Part shown: piece by piece, positions 49,686-57,879 of the stretch
Layout of the letters: every line of letters begins with the position of its first letter
How positions within the stretch are numbered: the first letter of the stretch is position 1
Assembly: GCF_013409985.1 (NCBI RefSeq)
Contig: NZ_JACCBY010000010.1
Coordinates: 1 to 60,828, forward strand
Reading direction: 5' to 3'
Origin: Sphingomonas melonis
GTDB lineage: Bacteria > Pseudomonadota > Alphaproteobacteria > Sphingomonadales > Sphingomonadaceae
DNA: 60,828 bases
Position numbers and translations under genes: made by a program
Notes under the pieces: model-generated
Told to the model about the DNA's origin: nothing
Seen by the model: only the letters and a program-made list of their open reading frames with translations
Database searches by the model: none

Positions 49686-50978
49686 CGTCGCGGCCGCCGC
49701 GGCGAGCATCAGCAGGCCGGCGAGCAGGATCACGTGGCGCGGATCGCCGCCGAGCACCGAGCGGTAGAGCAGCGGTACGGTGACGCTCTCGATCATCATT
49801 GGAATCACGATGAACATGTTGAAGATGCCCATATAAACGCCGTTGCGGTCCGCCGGGATGCTGTCGGTGAGCATGACATAGGGATTGCCCATCAGGCTCG
49901 CCCAGCCGACGCCGATGCCGAGCATCGGCAGCAGCATGAGCCAGCGGTCGGCGCAGAACGGGATGGCGAGCATCGCCACGCCGGCGCATGCGACGCAGGC
50001 GGCATGGACGCGCTGCGGCCCGAGCCGGCGGGTGAACGGCACCAGCGCAAAGGCGGCGGCAAAGGCGACGAAATTATAGAAGCCGCCGAGCAGACCGACG
50101 TCGAGCGCCGCCTGACGGAAGCCGGCACTCGCGGGATCGCCGGTGTGGTAGAGCGAGGCGGCGAGGCTGTGCGCGATGAACTGCCAGTAGGCGAACATCG
50201 CATACCATTGGCAGAACATCGCGATCGCGAGCCGCCGCATCGCCAGCGGCATCTCGCGGATCGCGATGGCGATATCGGTGAGCGCGGTGACGGCGGACAG
50301 CGGCCGGCGACGCATCGCCGCCACCGTCGCGGCGTCGAGCGGCAGCTCGGGCACCCGCCAGACCGACCACAGGATCGTGCCGAGCGACAGCGCCGCACCG
50401 ATCAGGAAGGCGATGCGGGTGATGTCGGGAATGCCGTTGGCGTCAACCGCATCGCGGCTCATGCCGAGTGCGACGAGCAGCGACGGCGACAGATAGGCGA
50501 GCGTCTGCGCCAGCCCGGTGAAGGCGCTCTGCATCAGGAAGCCGAGCGGCCGCTGGCGCTCGTCGAGCCGGTCGCCGACATAGGCGCGATAGGGCTCCAT
50601 CGTGACGTTGTTGGCGGCATCGAGAATCCACAGCAGGCTCGCCGCCATCCACAGCGCGCGGCTGTACGGCATCGCCAGCAGGCCGAGCGAACAGAGCACC
50701 GCCCCGATCAGGAAATAGGGGGTGCGTCGGCCCCAGCGGGTGACCGTGCGATCGGACAGTGCGCCGACGATCGGCTGGACGATCAGCCCGGTCACCGGCC
50801 CGGCGAGCCATAGCAGCGGCAGCGTCGCCGCATCGGCACCGAGATAGCCGTAGATCGGCCCCATATTCGCCTGCTGCAGTCCGAAGCTGAACTGCAATCC
50901 GAAAAAGCCGAGGTTCATCTGGACGATGTGCCAGAAGCCGAGCCGCTTGCCCGTCATGCCGCTCACCATGTCGCGCAT
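49650..50978 (-). CDS. MFS sugar transporter (GPH/SLC45-like)
   Basis: The 442-residue inner-membrane protein has about 12 helices. The N-terminal part FWHIVQMNLGFFGLQFSFGL, then QQANMGPIYGYLGAD and QPIVGALSDRTVTRWGRRTPYFLIG match sucrose/maltose-type proton symporters of the GPH and SLC45 group. It probably brings intact sucrose or a related disaccharide to the amylosucrase. ATG 50978 is the first start; in-frame ATG 50957 (MTGKR) is an alternative. The 3' end overlaps the convergent LacI gene by 36 bp. Its promoter region faces the amylosucrase gene. Confidence 0.85.
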   Translation of the reverse strand: MRDMVSGMTGKRLGFWHIVQMNLGFFGLQFSFGLQQANMGPIYGYLGADAATLPLLWLAGPVTGLIVQPIVGALSDRTVTRWGRRTPYFLIGAVLCSLGLLAMPYSRALWMAASLLWILDAANNVTMEPYRAYVGDRLDERQRPLGFLMQSAFTGLAQTLAYLSPSLLVALGMSRDAVDANGIPDITRIAFLIGAALSLGTILWSVWRVPELPLDAATVAAMRRRPLSAVTALTDIAIAIREMPLAMRRLAIAMFCQWYAMFAYWQFIAHSLAASLYHTGDPASAGFRQAALDVGLLGGFYNFVAFAAAFALVPFTRRLGPQRVHAACVACAGVAMLAIPFCADRWLMLLPMLGIGVGWASLMGNPYVMLTDSIPADRNGVYMGIFNMFIVIPMMIESVTVPLLYRSVLGGDPRHVILLAGLLMLAAAAATLAVRGERRAAA

Positions 50979-51028
50979 CGCCGTCGCCTCCCCCGGAAAG
51001 CACCGTCATATGCCGACGGCTTGACGTC

Positions 51029-51042
51029 CGCAATCGATTGTG
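51029..51042. promoter_or_regulatory. Candidate LacI-type operator
   Basis: The palindrome CAATCGATTG (51031-51040) has the central AANCGNTT pattern typical of LacI-family operators, within CGCAATCGATTGTG. It lies between the divergent transporter and amylosucrase genes, 61 bp before the amylosucrase start. Its binding by the regulator at 48657 is inferred. Confidence 0.6.
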
Positions 51043-51103
51043 AAAGGCGGCGCGCGCCACGGGGGCGGGGCGGCGGCGATGGGGCCGCGCGGAGTGACGG
51101 GTG

Positions 51104-52888
51104 ATGCACGAGAGATCAGCGACTTGCGGATGTGGCGAGCAAATTGCTCCGGCATCGGCCAGCGGGCGGGACGAGCGGGCGGCGGCGCTGATCGCGCTGG
51201 CCGAGCCGCTGTATCGCGACCATCCGCGCTGGGCGGAGGAGCGAATCCGGCTGTGCGCGGTGCTCGACGAGGCGGCCGAGGCGCGCGCCTACGACCTGCG
51301 CACGCTCGATCAGGATCGCGCTGCCGATCCGCGCTGGTTCGGCGCGGCGGACATGGTCGGCTACAGCTTCTACGTCGATCGCTTCGCGCGCAACCTGGCG
51401 GGGCTGCAATTGCGGCTCGGCTGGCTCAACCGGCTCGGCGTGCGCCTGCTCCACCCGCTGCCGATGACGCTGCCGCAATCGGGCGACAGCGATGGCGGCT
51501 TTGCGGTCGCCGATTATCGCGCGGTCGATCCCAGGCTCGGCACGGTCGACGACGTGCGCGCGATCGCCCGCGACCTGCACGAGCGCGGCATGGCGCTGGC
51601 GATGGACTGCGTGCTCAACCATTGCGCGCGCGACCACGCTTGGGCGCAGGCGGCGCTGGCCGGCGATGCCGACAAGCGCGACTATTTCCGCATCGTCGCC
51701 AGCGCCGAAGAGGTCGCCGCATGGGAGGCGGGGCTCGATCAGGTCTTCCCCGACACCGCGCCGGGCAATTTCACCCACGAGCCGGCGCTCGGCGGCTGGG
51801 TGTGGACGACCTTCTATCCGTTCCAATGGGATCTCGACTGGTCGAACCCCGCGGTGTTCCGCGAGATGCTCGACGTGCTGCTGTTCTGGGCGAACGTCGG
51901 CGTCGACGTGTTCCGGCTCGACAGCGCGCCCTATCTCTGGAAGCGCCAGGGCACCGCGTCGCGCAACCTGCCCGAGACACATCGCATCGTCGCGGCGCTG
52001 CGCGCCGGGCTCGACGCGGTGGCGCCGGGTGTCGCGCTGCTCGCCGAGGCGATCGAGCAGACGCGCGAGGTGTTGCCCTATCTGGAGCCGGAGGACGGCA
52101 GCCGCGCCTGCCAGATCGCCTATCACAACGGCGCGATGGCGGCGCTGTGGACGGCGCTGGCGACCGGCAATGCCGCCGCGCTGGTCACGGTATTGGACCA
52201 GACGCGGCTGGGTCGGCCGGACACCGCATGGCTGACCTATCTGCGCTGCCACGACGATATCATCTGGACCTCGCTGCGCGGCATCGTGCCCGACGCGGTG
52301 CTGCGCCAGTGTTCGGCCTTCTTCGCCGGCGAGGGCAGCTATGCGCAGGGGCGTTCGTTCCAGGCGCGCGCCGATGCACCGGTCGCGACCGTGGGCATGC
52401 TTGCGTCGCTGCTCGGCGGCGAGGGGGAGGATGCGCTCGCCCGCTACCGGCTGATGCTGGGCGTGCTGCTCGCGCTGCCGGGCATGCCGATGCTCTACAT
52501 GGGCGACGAGATCGGCCTGCCCAACGACGAGGAAGGGGCGAGCGCGCTCGACGCGCGCTGGCTGCACCGGCCGGCAATGGACTGGACGCGGGCGGAGGCG
52601 GCGGCGAACGGTGCCGGGCCGGGTGCGCCGTTCCTCCAGATCACCCGCCGGCTGATCGGCGCGCGGGCCGGCTGCGCGGCCTTCGCCGCCGCGGTGCCGG
52701 TACGCGCCGAGGTCACCGACGACGGCGTGCTGGTCCTCGACCGCGGCACGGTGGTGGTCGTCGCCAATTTCGCCGCGACGGCGCGGCCGATCGGCGAACG
52801 CGCGGCGATGGTCGACATGCTCACCGGCGCCGCGGCGGGGGAGACGATCCCGGGCTATGGCCTGCTCTGGCTGACGGCGCGCGACTGA
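51104..52888 (+). CDS. Amylosucrase-like GH13 enzyme
   Basis: The 594-residue enzyme matches GH13 subfamily 4. Signatures are LLHPLPMTLPQSGDSDGGFA, ALAMDCVLNHCARDH, FPDTAPGNFTHEP and TTFYPFQWDLDWSNP. The catalytic nucleophile is Asp273 (VFRLDSAPYLWK), the acid/base Glu315 (LLAEAIEQ) and the transition-state stabiliser Asp384 (RCHDDIIWTS). Amylosucrase splits sucrose to fructose and extends an alpha-glucan; relatives hydrolyse sucrose or make isomers. The enzyme is somewhat short at the N-terminus compared with the Neisseria protein (about 636). No signal peptide. Start ATG 51104 or GTG 51101. Confidence 0.88.
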   Translation: MHERSATCGCGEQIAPASASGRDERAAALIALAEPLYRDHPRWAEERIRLCAVLDEAAEARAYDLRTLDQDRAADPRWFGAADMVGYSFYVDRFARNLAGLQLRLGWLNRLGVRLLHPLPMTLPQSGDSDGGFAVADYRAVDPRLGTVDDVRAIARDLHERGMALAMDCVLNHCARDHAWAQAALAGDADKRDYFRIVASAEEVAAWEAGLDQVFPDTAPGNFTHEPALGGWVWTTFYPFQWDLDWSNPAVFREMLDVLLFWANVGVDVFRLDSAPYLWKRQGTASRNLPETHRIVAALRAGLDAVAPGVALLAEAIEQTREVLPYLEPEDGSRACQIAYHNGAMAALWTALATGNAAALVTVLDQTRLGRPDTAWLTYLRCHDDIIWTSLRGIVPDAVLRQCSAFFAGEGSYAQGRSFQARADAPVATVGMLASLLGGEGEDALARYRLMLGVLLALPGMPMLYMGDEIGLPNDEEGASALDARWLHRPAMDWTRAEAAANGAGPGAPFLQITRRLIGARAGCAAFAAAVPVRAEVTDDGVLVLDRGTVVVVANFAATARPIGERAAMVDMLTGAAAGETIPGYGLLWLTARD

Positions 52889-52898
52889 GCCCCGGCGG

Positions 52899-53729
52899 CT
52901 ACAGCATTTCGAGCGGCACCGGGCGCGTCGGGCGGGGGAAGAGCTGGTCGAGGCGCGCGAGGGTGGCGGCATCGAGGGTCAGGTCGGCAGCGGCGCGATT
53001 GTCGCGGACGTGCGCCGCGCTGCCCGCCTTGGGGATGGCGATGACGGCGTCGCGCGCCAGCAGCCACGCCAGCGCGAGCTGCGCGGGCGTTGCGCCTTGC
53101 TCCGCGGCCAAGGCGCGCAGGGCAGGGTGGGTGACGAGGCGACCCTGTTCGACCGGGCTGTAGGCCATCACCGGGATCGCGTGGGCGTCCAGCCAGGGCA
53201 GCAGATCGTGTTCGGGGCCGCGGCGGGTGAGGTTGTAGAGGATCTGGTCGGTGGCGCAGGCCGCGCCGCCGGCGTCGATCAGCTCCGCCATGTCATCGGT
53301 GTCGAGGTTGCTGACGCCCCAGCGCAGGATCTTGCCCGCCGCGACCAGCCGCTCCATCGCCTCGATCGTCTCGGCAAACGGTACGCCGCCGCGCCAGTGC
53401 AGCAGATAGAGGTCGAGCCGATCGGTGCCGAGCCGCTCAAGGCTTGCTTCGCACGCTTTGGGCAGTCGGTCGCGGGAGGCGTTCTGCGGATAGGCCTTGC
53501 TGACCAGGAAGACCGCGTCGCGGCGGCCGGCGATCGCCTCGCCGACCAGCCGTTCGGATTCGCCGTCGGCGTACATTTCGGCAGTGTCGATGAGCGTCAG
53601 GCCGAGATCGAGACCGGCGCGCAGCGCGGCGATCTCGTCGGCGCGCCGTGCGGGGTCTTCGGCCATCATCCAGCTGCCCTGGCCGAGAGCGGGAACGGCG
53701 GTGCCGTCGGGGAAGGTGATCGTCTTCAT
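52899..53729 (-). CDS. Aldo/keto reductase
   Basis: The 276-residue NADPH-dependent reductase has the AKR TIM barrel. The catalytic tetrad is visible: Asp and Tyr in LIDTAEMYADGESE, Lys in VFLVSKAYP and His in LYLLHWRGG. The cofactor region is VIAIPKAGSAAHVRDN. The substrate is unknown; in this setting a keto-sugar or fructose derivative is possible. ATG 53729 begins the conserved MKTITFPDG; an N-terminal extension to 53915 has no homology. It is convergent with the amylosucrase, 10 bp apart. Confidence 0.92.
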   Translation of the reverse strand: MKTITFPDGTAVPALGQGSWMMAEDPARRADEIAALRAGLDLGLTLIDTAEMYADGESERLVGEAIAGRRDAVFLVSKAYPQNASRDRLPKACEASLERLGTDRLDLYLLHWRGGVPFAETIEAMERLVAAGKILRWGVSNLDTDDMAELIDAGGAACATDQILYNLTRRGPEHDLLPWLDAHAIPVMAYSPVEQGRLVTHPALRALAAEQGATPAQLALAWLLARDAVIAIPKAGSAAHVRDNRAAADLTLDAATLARLDQLFPRPTRPVPLEML

Positions 53730-53770
53730 GCCGGACCCAACGCCCGGGCGAGCGATTGGATCGCCCGCGC

Positions 53771-56182
53771 CTAGAAGCGCAGCGAGGTTTCCACTCCCAG
53801 TTCGCGCGGACGACCCGGCGTGAAGCGATCGATGCCGAAGCCGCCGAAGAAGCCGGTGCGCGCCTGCTGCGTCACCCGGTCGAACAGGTTGGTGCCCCAC
53901 AGGCCGATCCGCCACGGCCCGTCGGCGCGCGGCGCATAGTCAAGCCGGAAGCCTACCAGTGCATAAGCGGGCAGCCGGCAGACGTAATCCGCGCCCGACT
54001 GGCAGGCCGGCTTGGCGCCGACGCCGCGCACGTCGACGCTCGGCGTCACCGTGCCACCGTCGGACAGGTGGAGGTCATAGGCGATGGCTGCGCTAAAGGT
54101 GTATTTCGGCGCGGAATTCACCGGCGTGTCGCGGGTCAGCGAGACGGCATTGGGGCGGATGCTGTCATAGCCCTGCGTCAGATACGCGGCGTTGCCGCGC
54201 AGCGTGAGGTCGCGCAGCGGCCGCAGCACGACCTCCGCCTCCATGCCCGCCTCGTGTGCCGAGGCGGCGCTCTGCACCTGCCGGGTCGAGACGGTGCCGA
54301 TCAGCACGTTCACGCCCGCCTGGATGTCGGTGTACGTCTGGTAGAAGGCGGACAGGTTGATGACCGCGCGCCGGTCGAGCAGGTCGAGCTTGATGCCGGC
54401 CTCATAGGACCAGAGCTTTTCGGGATCGTAGGAGGAGGGGAAGCGGCCGTCGCTCGACGGGCCCCCGAGCTGCTGGTTGAAGCCGCCGGCATTATAGCCG
54501 TGCGCGGCGGTGAGATAGGTGAACACCGCGTCCGACCAGCGGTAGGACAGCTGAAGCTTCGGATCGAAGCCGTCCCAATGATCCCTGCCGCGGGCGGTGA
54601 ACGGCGCGCCGGCGCAATTGGCGAGGCCGCCGAGGAAGTCGCCGGTGAAATAGCCGCAGGGGGTAGGTACGCCATTGAGGAGGAAGGTATTGGCGCGTCC
54701 GGCGAAGAAGACGTAGCTCGACCCGCGCTTGCGGTCGTAGGTGTAGCGCGCGCCGAGCGTCAGTTCGAGCCGGGGCGTGACCTTGTACGACGCCTGCGCG
54801 AAGCCGGCATAGCTGCGATAGTCGAGCGTCGCGTCGTAGACATAGCCGAGCGGGTCGATCCAGTCGGGCCCGGTATCCTGCAGGAAGCGCGTCTTCTGCT
54901 GGAAGTAGAAGACACCGGCGAGGAAGGTGAGGCGGTCGTCGGCGACACTGCCGCCGATCGTCAGCTCCTGGGTGAACTGGCTGGTGCGCGTGTCGTCATA
55001 TTCGGCGTAGATGTCGTCGGGCGCGTTGTTGACCGGCGTATAGAAGCGCGCGCGCGAGCGGCGATAGGCGGTGACGCTGTGCAGCGCCACGCCGCCGCCG
55101 AGATCGTAGCCGACCCGACCGTTGAGCGTCGTCGCGGTGGTGCGGTTGAACGGGCCGAGCCCGCGATAGCGTCCCGCGCCATCGGCGTCGCCGCCGCGGA
55201 CGAGATCGGTGACCGCGGCACTGGTCGGCGCCAGCAGCGTGGCGCCGCCGTAGACGGCGTCGTTGCGCCCGAGCACCGGATAGGCGGTGCAATAGGGCGT
55301 GCGATGCAGCGCGTCGTAATTCTGGATATAGTCGGCGCCCGGCAGGCAGGCGAGCGGGATGGTCGCGCCGCCGTCGGTCGCCGAGCGGTTGTACTCGCCG
55401 AGTAGGTCGATCGACAGCGGGCCGCCGCGGTCGACGCGCACTTGCAGCCGGCCCGACTGGTTGTTGACGTTGCCGCTGCGTCCGTCGTCGAGGACGTGCC
55501 TGATAAAGCCGCGGACGCTCTGCGTGCGGAAGCTGGCGCGGGCGGCGACGCCGTCGGTCAGCGGCACGTTGAGCGCGCCCTCGGTGTCGATGCGCCGCAG
55601 GCTGCCGGCGCGCAGCTGCACATAGCCTTCGAACCGGTCGGTCGGACGCTGCGTGGTCAGCAGCACCGCGCCTGCGGTCGTGTTCTTGCCGAACAGCGTG
55701 CCCTGTGGTCCCTTGAGCACCTGAAGCGAGGCGATGTCATAGAAATAGAGGTCGTTGCCCTCCTGCCGGCTGACGTACATCTCATCGACGTAGAAGCCGG
55801 CCTTGGCGTCCGAATTGACCTGGTTGAAGGTCTGGCCGATGCCGCGGATCGTGAAGCTGGTGCCGCCGGACAGCAACGGCACGAGTTCGAGGTTGGAGAC
55901 CGCGCCACGCAGGTCCTGAAAGCTGCGGACGTTCTGCTGGGTCAGGTCGTCGCCCGACAGGACGGTGGCGGATACCGGCGTCGTCGACAGGCTCTCGCTC
56001 CGGCGGCGCGCGGTGACGGTGATGTCGGCGATCTGCGAGGACGCCGCGGCCTGCGTCGCGTTGGGCGGCGTGGGCTCCGGCTGCGGGGTGGTCGACTGCG
56101 CCGAGGCGGGGGTGGCGACGATGCCGCCGCAGAGCGCAAGAACGCACGCCAGATGCGATGCCGTCGGCTGAAATGTTGTCAT
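53771..56182 (-). CDS. TonB-dependent outer-membrane receptor
   Basis: The 803-residue receptor has a signal peptide (residues 1-28, ending ATPASAQ), a TonB-box-like ADITVTARR, and a plug domain (about 60-170) with VLSGDDLTQQNVRSFQDL and VLKGPQGTLFGKNTTAGAV. The 22-strand barrel fills the rest and ends in ELGVETSLRF with the terminal aromatic residue. The plug is of the type common in siderophore and catechol-like receptors, not the TonB-Xanth-Caul sugar receptor type. Its position next to sucrose genes suggests sugar uptake, but this is weak. Confidence 0.88.
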   Translation of the reverse strand: MTTFQPTASHLACVLALCGGIVATPASAQSTTPQPEPTPPNATQAAASSQIADITVTARRRSESLSTTPVSATVLSGDDLTQQNVRSFQDLRGAVSNLELVPLLSGGTSFTIRGIGQTFNQVNSDAKAGFYVDEMYVSRQEGNDLYFYDIASLQVLKGPQGTLFGKNTTAGAVLLTTQRPTDRFEGYVQLRAGSLRRIDTEGALNVPLTDGVAARASFRTQSVRGFIRHVLDDGRSGNVNNQSGRLQVRVDRGGPLSIDLLGEYNRSATDGGATIPLACLPGADYIQNYDALHRTPYCTAYPVLGRNDAVYGGATLLAPTSAAVTDLVRGGDADGAGRYRGLGPFNRTTATTLNGRVGYDLGGGVALHSVTAYRRSRARFYTPVNNAPDDIYAEYDDTRTSQFTQELTIGGSVADDRLTFLAGVFYFQQKTRFLQDTGPDWIDPLGYVYDATLDYRSYAGFAQASYKVTPRLELTLGARYTYDRKRGSSYVFFAGRANTFLLNGVPTPCGYFTGDFLGGLANCAGAPFTARGRDHWDGFDPKLQLSYRWSDAVFTYLTAAHGYNAGGFNQQLGGPSSDGRFPSSYDPEKLWSYEAGIKLDLLDRRAVINLSAFYQTYTDIQAGVNVLIGTVSTRQVQSAASAHEAGMEAEVVLRPLRDLTLRGNAAYLTQGYDSIRPNAVSLTRDTPVNSAPKYTFSAAIAYDLHLSDGGTVTPSVDVRGVGAKPACQSGADYVCRLPAYALVGFRLDYAPRADGPWRIGLWGTNLFDRVTQQARTGFFGGFGIDRFTPGRPRELGVETSLRF

Positions 56183-56359
56183 GATGCGCCCCCGTCGCGG
56201 GCATGTCGCCCGTCTTCCCTGCCGCTACCAGCGGTTACGGGTTATTCCTATCGCCGCAATCGGGATAACGGAGAGAGGATTTGTTGGCCACGGCATCGCC
56301 CGGCTTTCGCGGCCCGCGGCAATCGGCTAGGCGTCAGCGACGGCTCGGGCTTTGCCGCG

Positions 56360-57601
56360 TTACCGATTGCGCAGGGCCCGCGCATTGGCAGCATGCGTGC
56401 AGAGCGCTGCGGTCACGAGGCCGAGGATGGCAAGACCGGCGAAGCCGGCAGCCCGCCGACGTCCACCCTTCGACGATGATTGATCCGCGAAGAACTGCCG
56501 CATGTCGGCGAGGAGGAGCGCGGGCTGTTCGAGTGCGGCGAAATGGCCGCCCGCCGCCATCTCGGTCCAATGGACGATCTTGTAGGTCTTGCGGGCTTGC
56601 GAGCGCGGGGGCGGCGGGAAGACGGGATCGGGGAAGGCGGCGACGCCGGTGGGCACGGTGATGCGGGTGCCGGCCGGGAACTGCCCGGACTTCTCGAGCA
56701 CGCGGCCCCGATACATCCAGGTCGAGGTGATGAACGACCCCTCGACGAGGTACAGCATGATGTTGGTGAGAAGCAGGTCCTCGTCGAAGGCATGCCATAG
56801 ATCGGGCCGCCCGTCGCCGTCGCGTGGCACGTCGGCCCAGGCACCGAACTTCTCCAGGATCCAGGCGGCGACGCCGACCGGACTGTCCGCCATGGCGACG
56901 CCAAGCGTCTGCGGACGGGTGCCCTGTTCCTGCGCATAGCCGGTTTCCTCCTTGGCGAGCTCCGCGCGGCGCGCCGCCCAGGCGAGCTCGTCGCGCGTCT
57001 TCGGCACCGCGTCCGTCGCCTGGATGAGGACCATGTTGAGGTGCAGCGCGGCGACGGCCTCGGGATGATCGTGCGCCATCCAGCTTCCGATCGCGGCACC
57101 CCAGTCGCCGCCCTGCACCAGATACCGTGCGTCCCCGAATAGCTCGACCATCAGGCCGTGCATCATCTGGCCGGTCCGACGCGGCCCGATCGGCGCCGCG
57201 GGCCGCCCCGAAAACGCATAGCCGGGAAGCGAGGGCACGACGACGTCATGGCCGTCCGCAACCAGGGGCGCGATCAGCGCCTCGAATTCGATGAACGACC
57301 CCGGCCAGCCGTGCAGCAGGAGGAGCGGCGGTCGCGAACCGTCGCCGCGTGCATGGATGAAGTGAAGCTGCTGGCCGAAGATTTCGGTGGTGAACTGGGG
57401 CAGGGCGTTGAGCCGTCGTTCCTGCGACCGCCAGTCGAACCGCGTCCGCCAATAGTCGACGAGCCGCTTGAGATCGGCGAGACCCACACCGGACTGCCAG
57501 CCTCCGGCGTCCGGCAGCGCGCCCCAGTCGAACGATGCGACCTTGGCGCCGATCGCGGCGAGGCGCTCATCGGGCACCGCGATCGTGAAGGGCTTGGCCA
57601 T
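56360..57601 (-). CDS. Epoxide hydrolase (EHN type) with C-terminal membrane tail
   Basis: The 413-residue alpha/beta hydrolase has an EHN domain (residues 1-110; DWGALPDAGGWQSGVGLADL) and a hydrolase core. The oxyanion motif is LLLHGWPGSFIEF and the nucleophile Asp is in LVQGGDWGAAIGSWMA; the catalytic His is in AAGGHFAALEQP. It probably opens epoxides to diols. Beyond the normal end, after FFADQ, a Ser/Lys/Arg-rich linker leads to a hydrophobic stretch (AAGFAGLAILGLVTAALC), which could anchor it in the membrane. ATG 57601 is chosen because the EHN domain begins there. Confidence 0.87.
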   Translation of the reverse strand: MAKPFTIAVPDERLAAIGAKVASFDWGALPDAGGWQSGVGLADLKRLVDYWRTRFDWRSQERRLNALPQFTTEIFGQQLHFIHARGDGSRPPLLLLHGWPGSFIEFEALIAPLVADGHDVVVPSLPGYAFSGRPAAPIGPRRTGQMMHGLMVELFGDARYLVQGGDWGAAIGSWMAHDHPEAVAALHLNMVLIQATDAVPKTRDELAWAARRAELAKEETGYAQEQGTRPQTLGVAMADSPVGVAAWILEKFGAWADVPRDGDGRPDLWHAFDEDLLLTNIMLYLVEGSFITSTWMYRGRVLEKSGQFPAGTRITVPTGVAAFPDPVFPPPPRSQARKTYKIVHWTEMAAGGHFAALEQPALLLADMRQFFADQSSSKGGRRRAAGFAGLAILGLVTAALCTHAANARALRNR

Positions 57602-57879
57602 ATCCTGTCCTGTTGTTGCGAGGAGCGATGCCCCTTCCCGAGCGCCTTCAACGCACGTCGGCACGCGGCGTTCACGGCTTCGCCCGGAGAGCCGCTATCG
57701 ATCCCCGGCCGACGGCGCCATGCCACCGGCAACCGACGCGATGCTGACGCAATTGACCGCATTTCGCCGGTGGCCGGCATCCCGCCGCTCCCGTTTGGGC
57801 TTAGTGGAGACAGGAGGTCACGTCCCGCCGCGCCCAGCTCCCGGGTACCCATCGATGCATTCGGAGGTTAAGCCGCCCT

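Noticed and set aside
51040..53163. 707-residue plus-strand frame over the amylosucrase
   Set aside because: It is a shifted frame of the amylosucrase gene with low-complexity sequence. The catalytic motifs are in the other frame.
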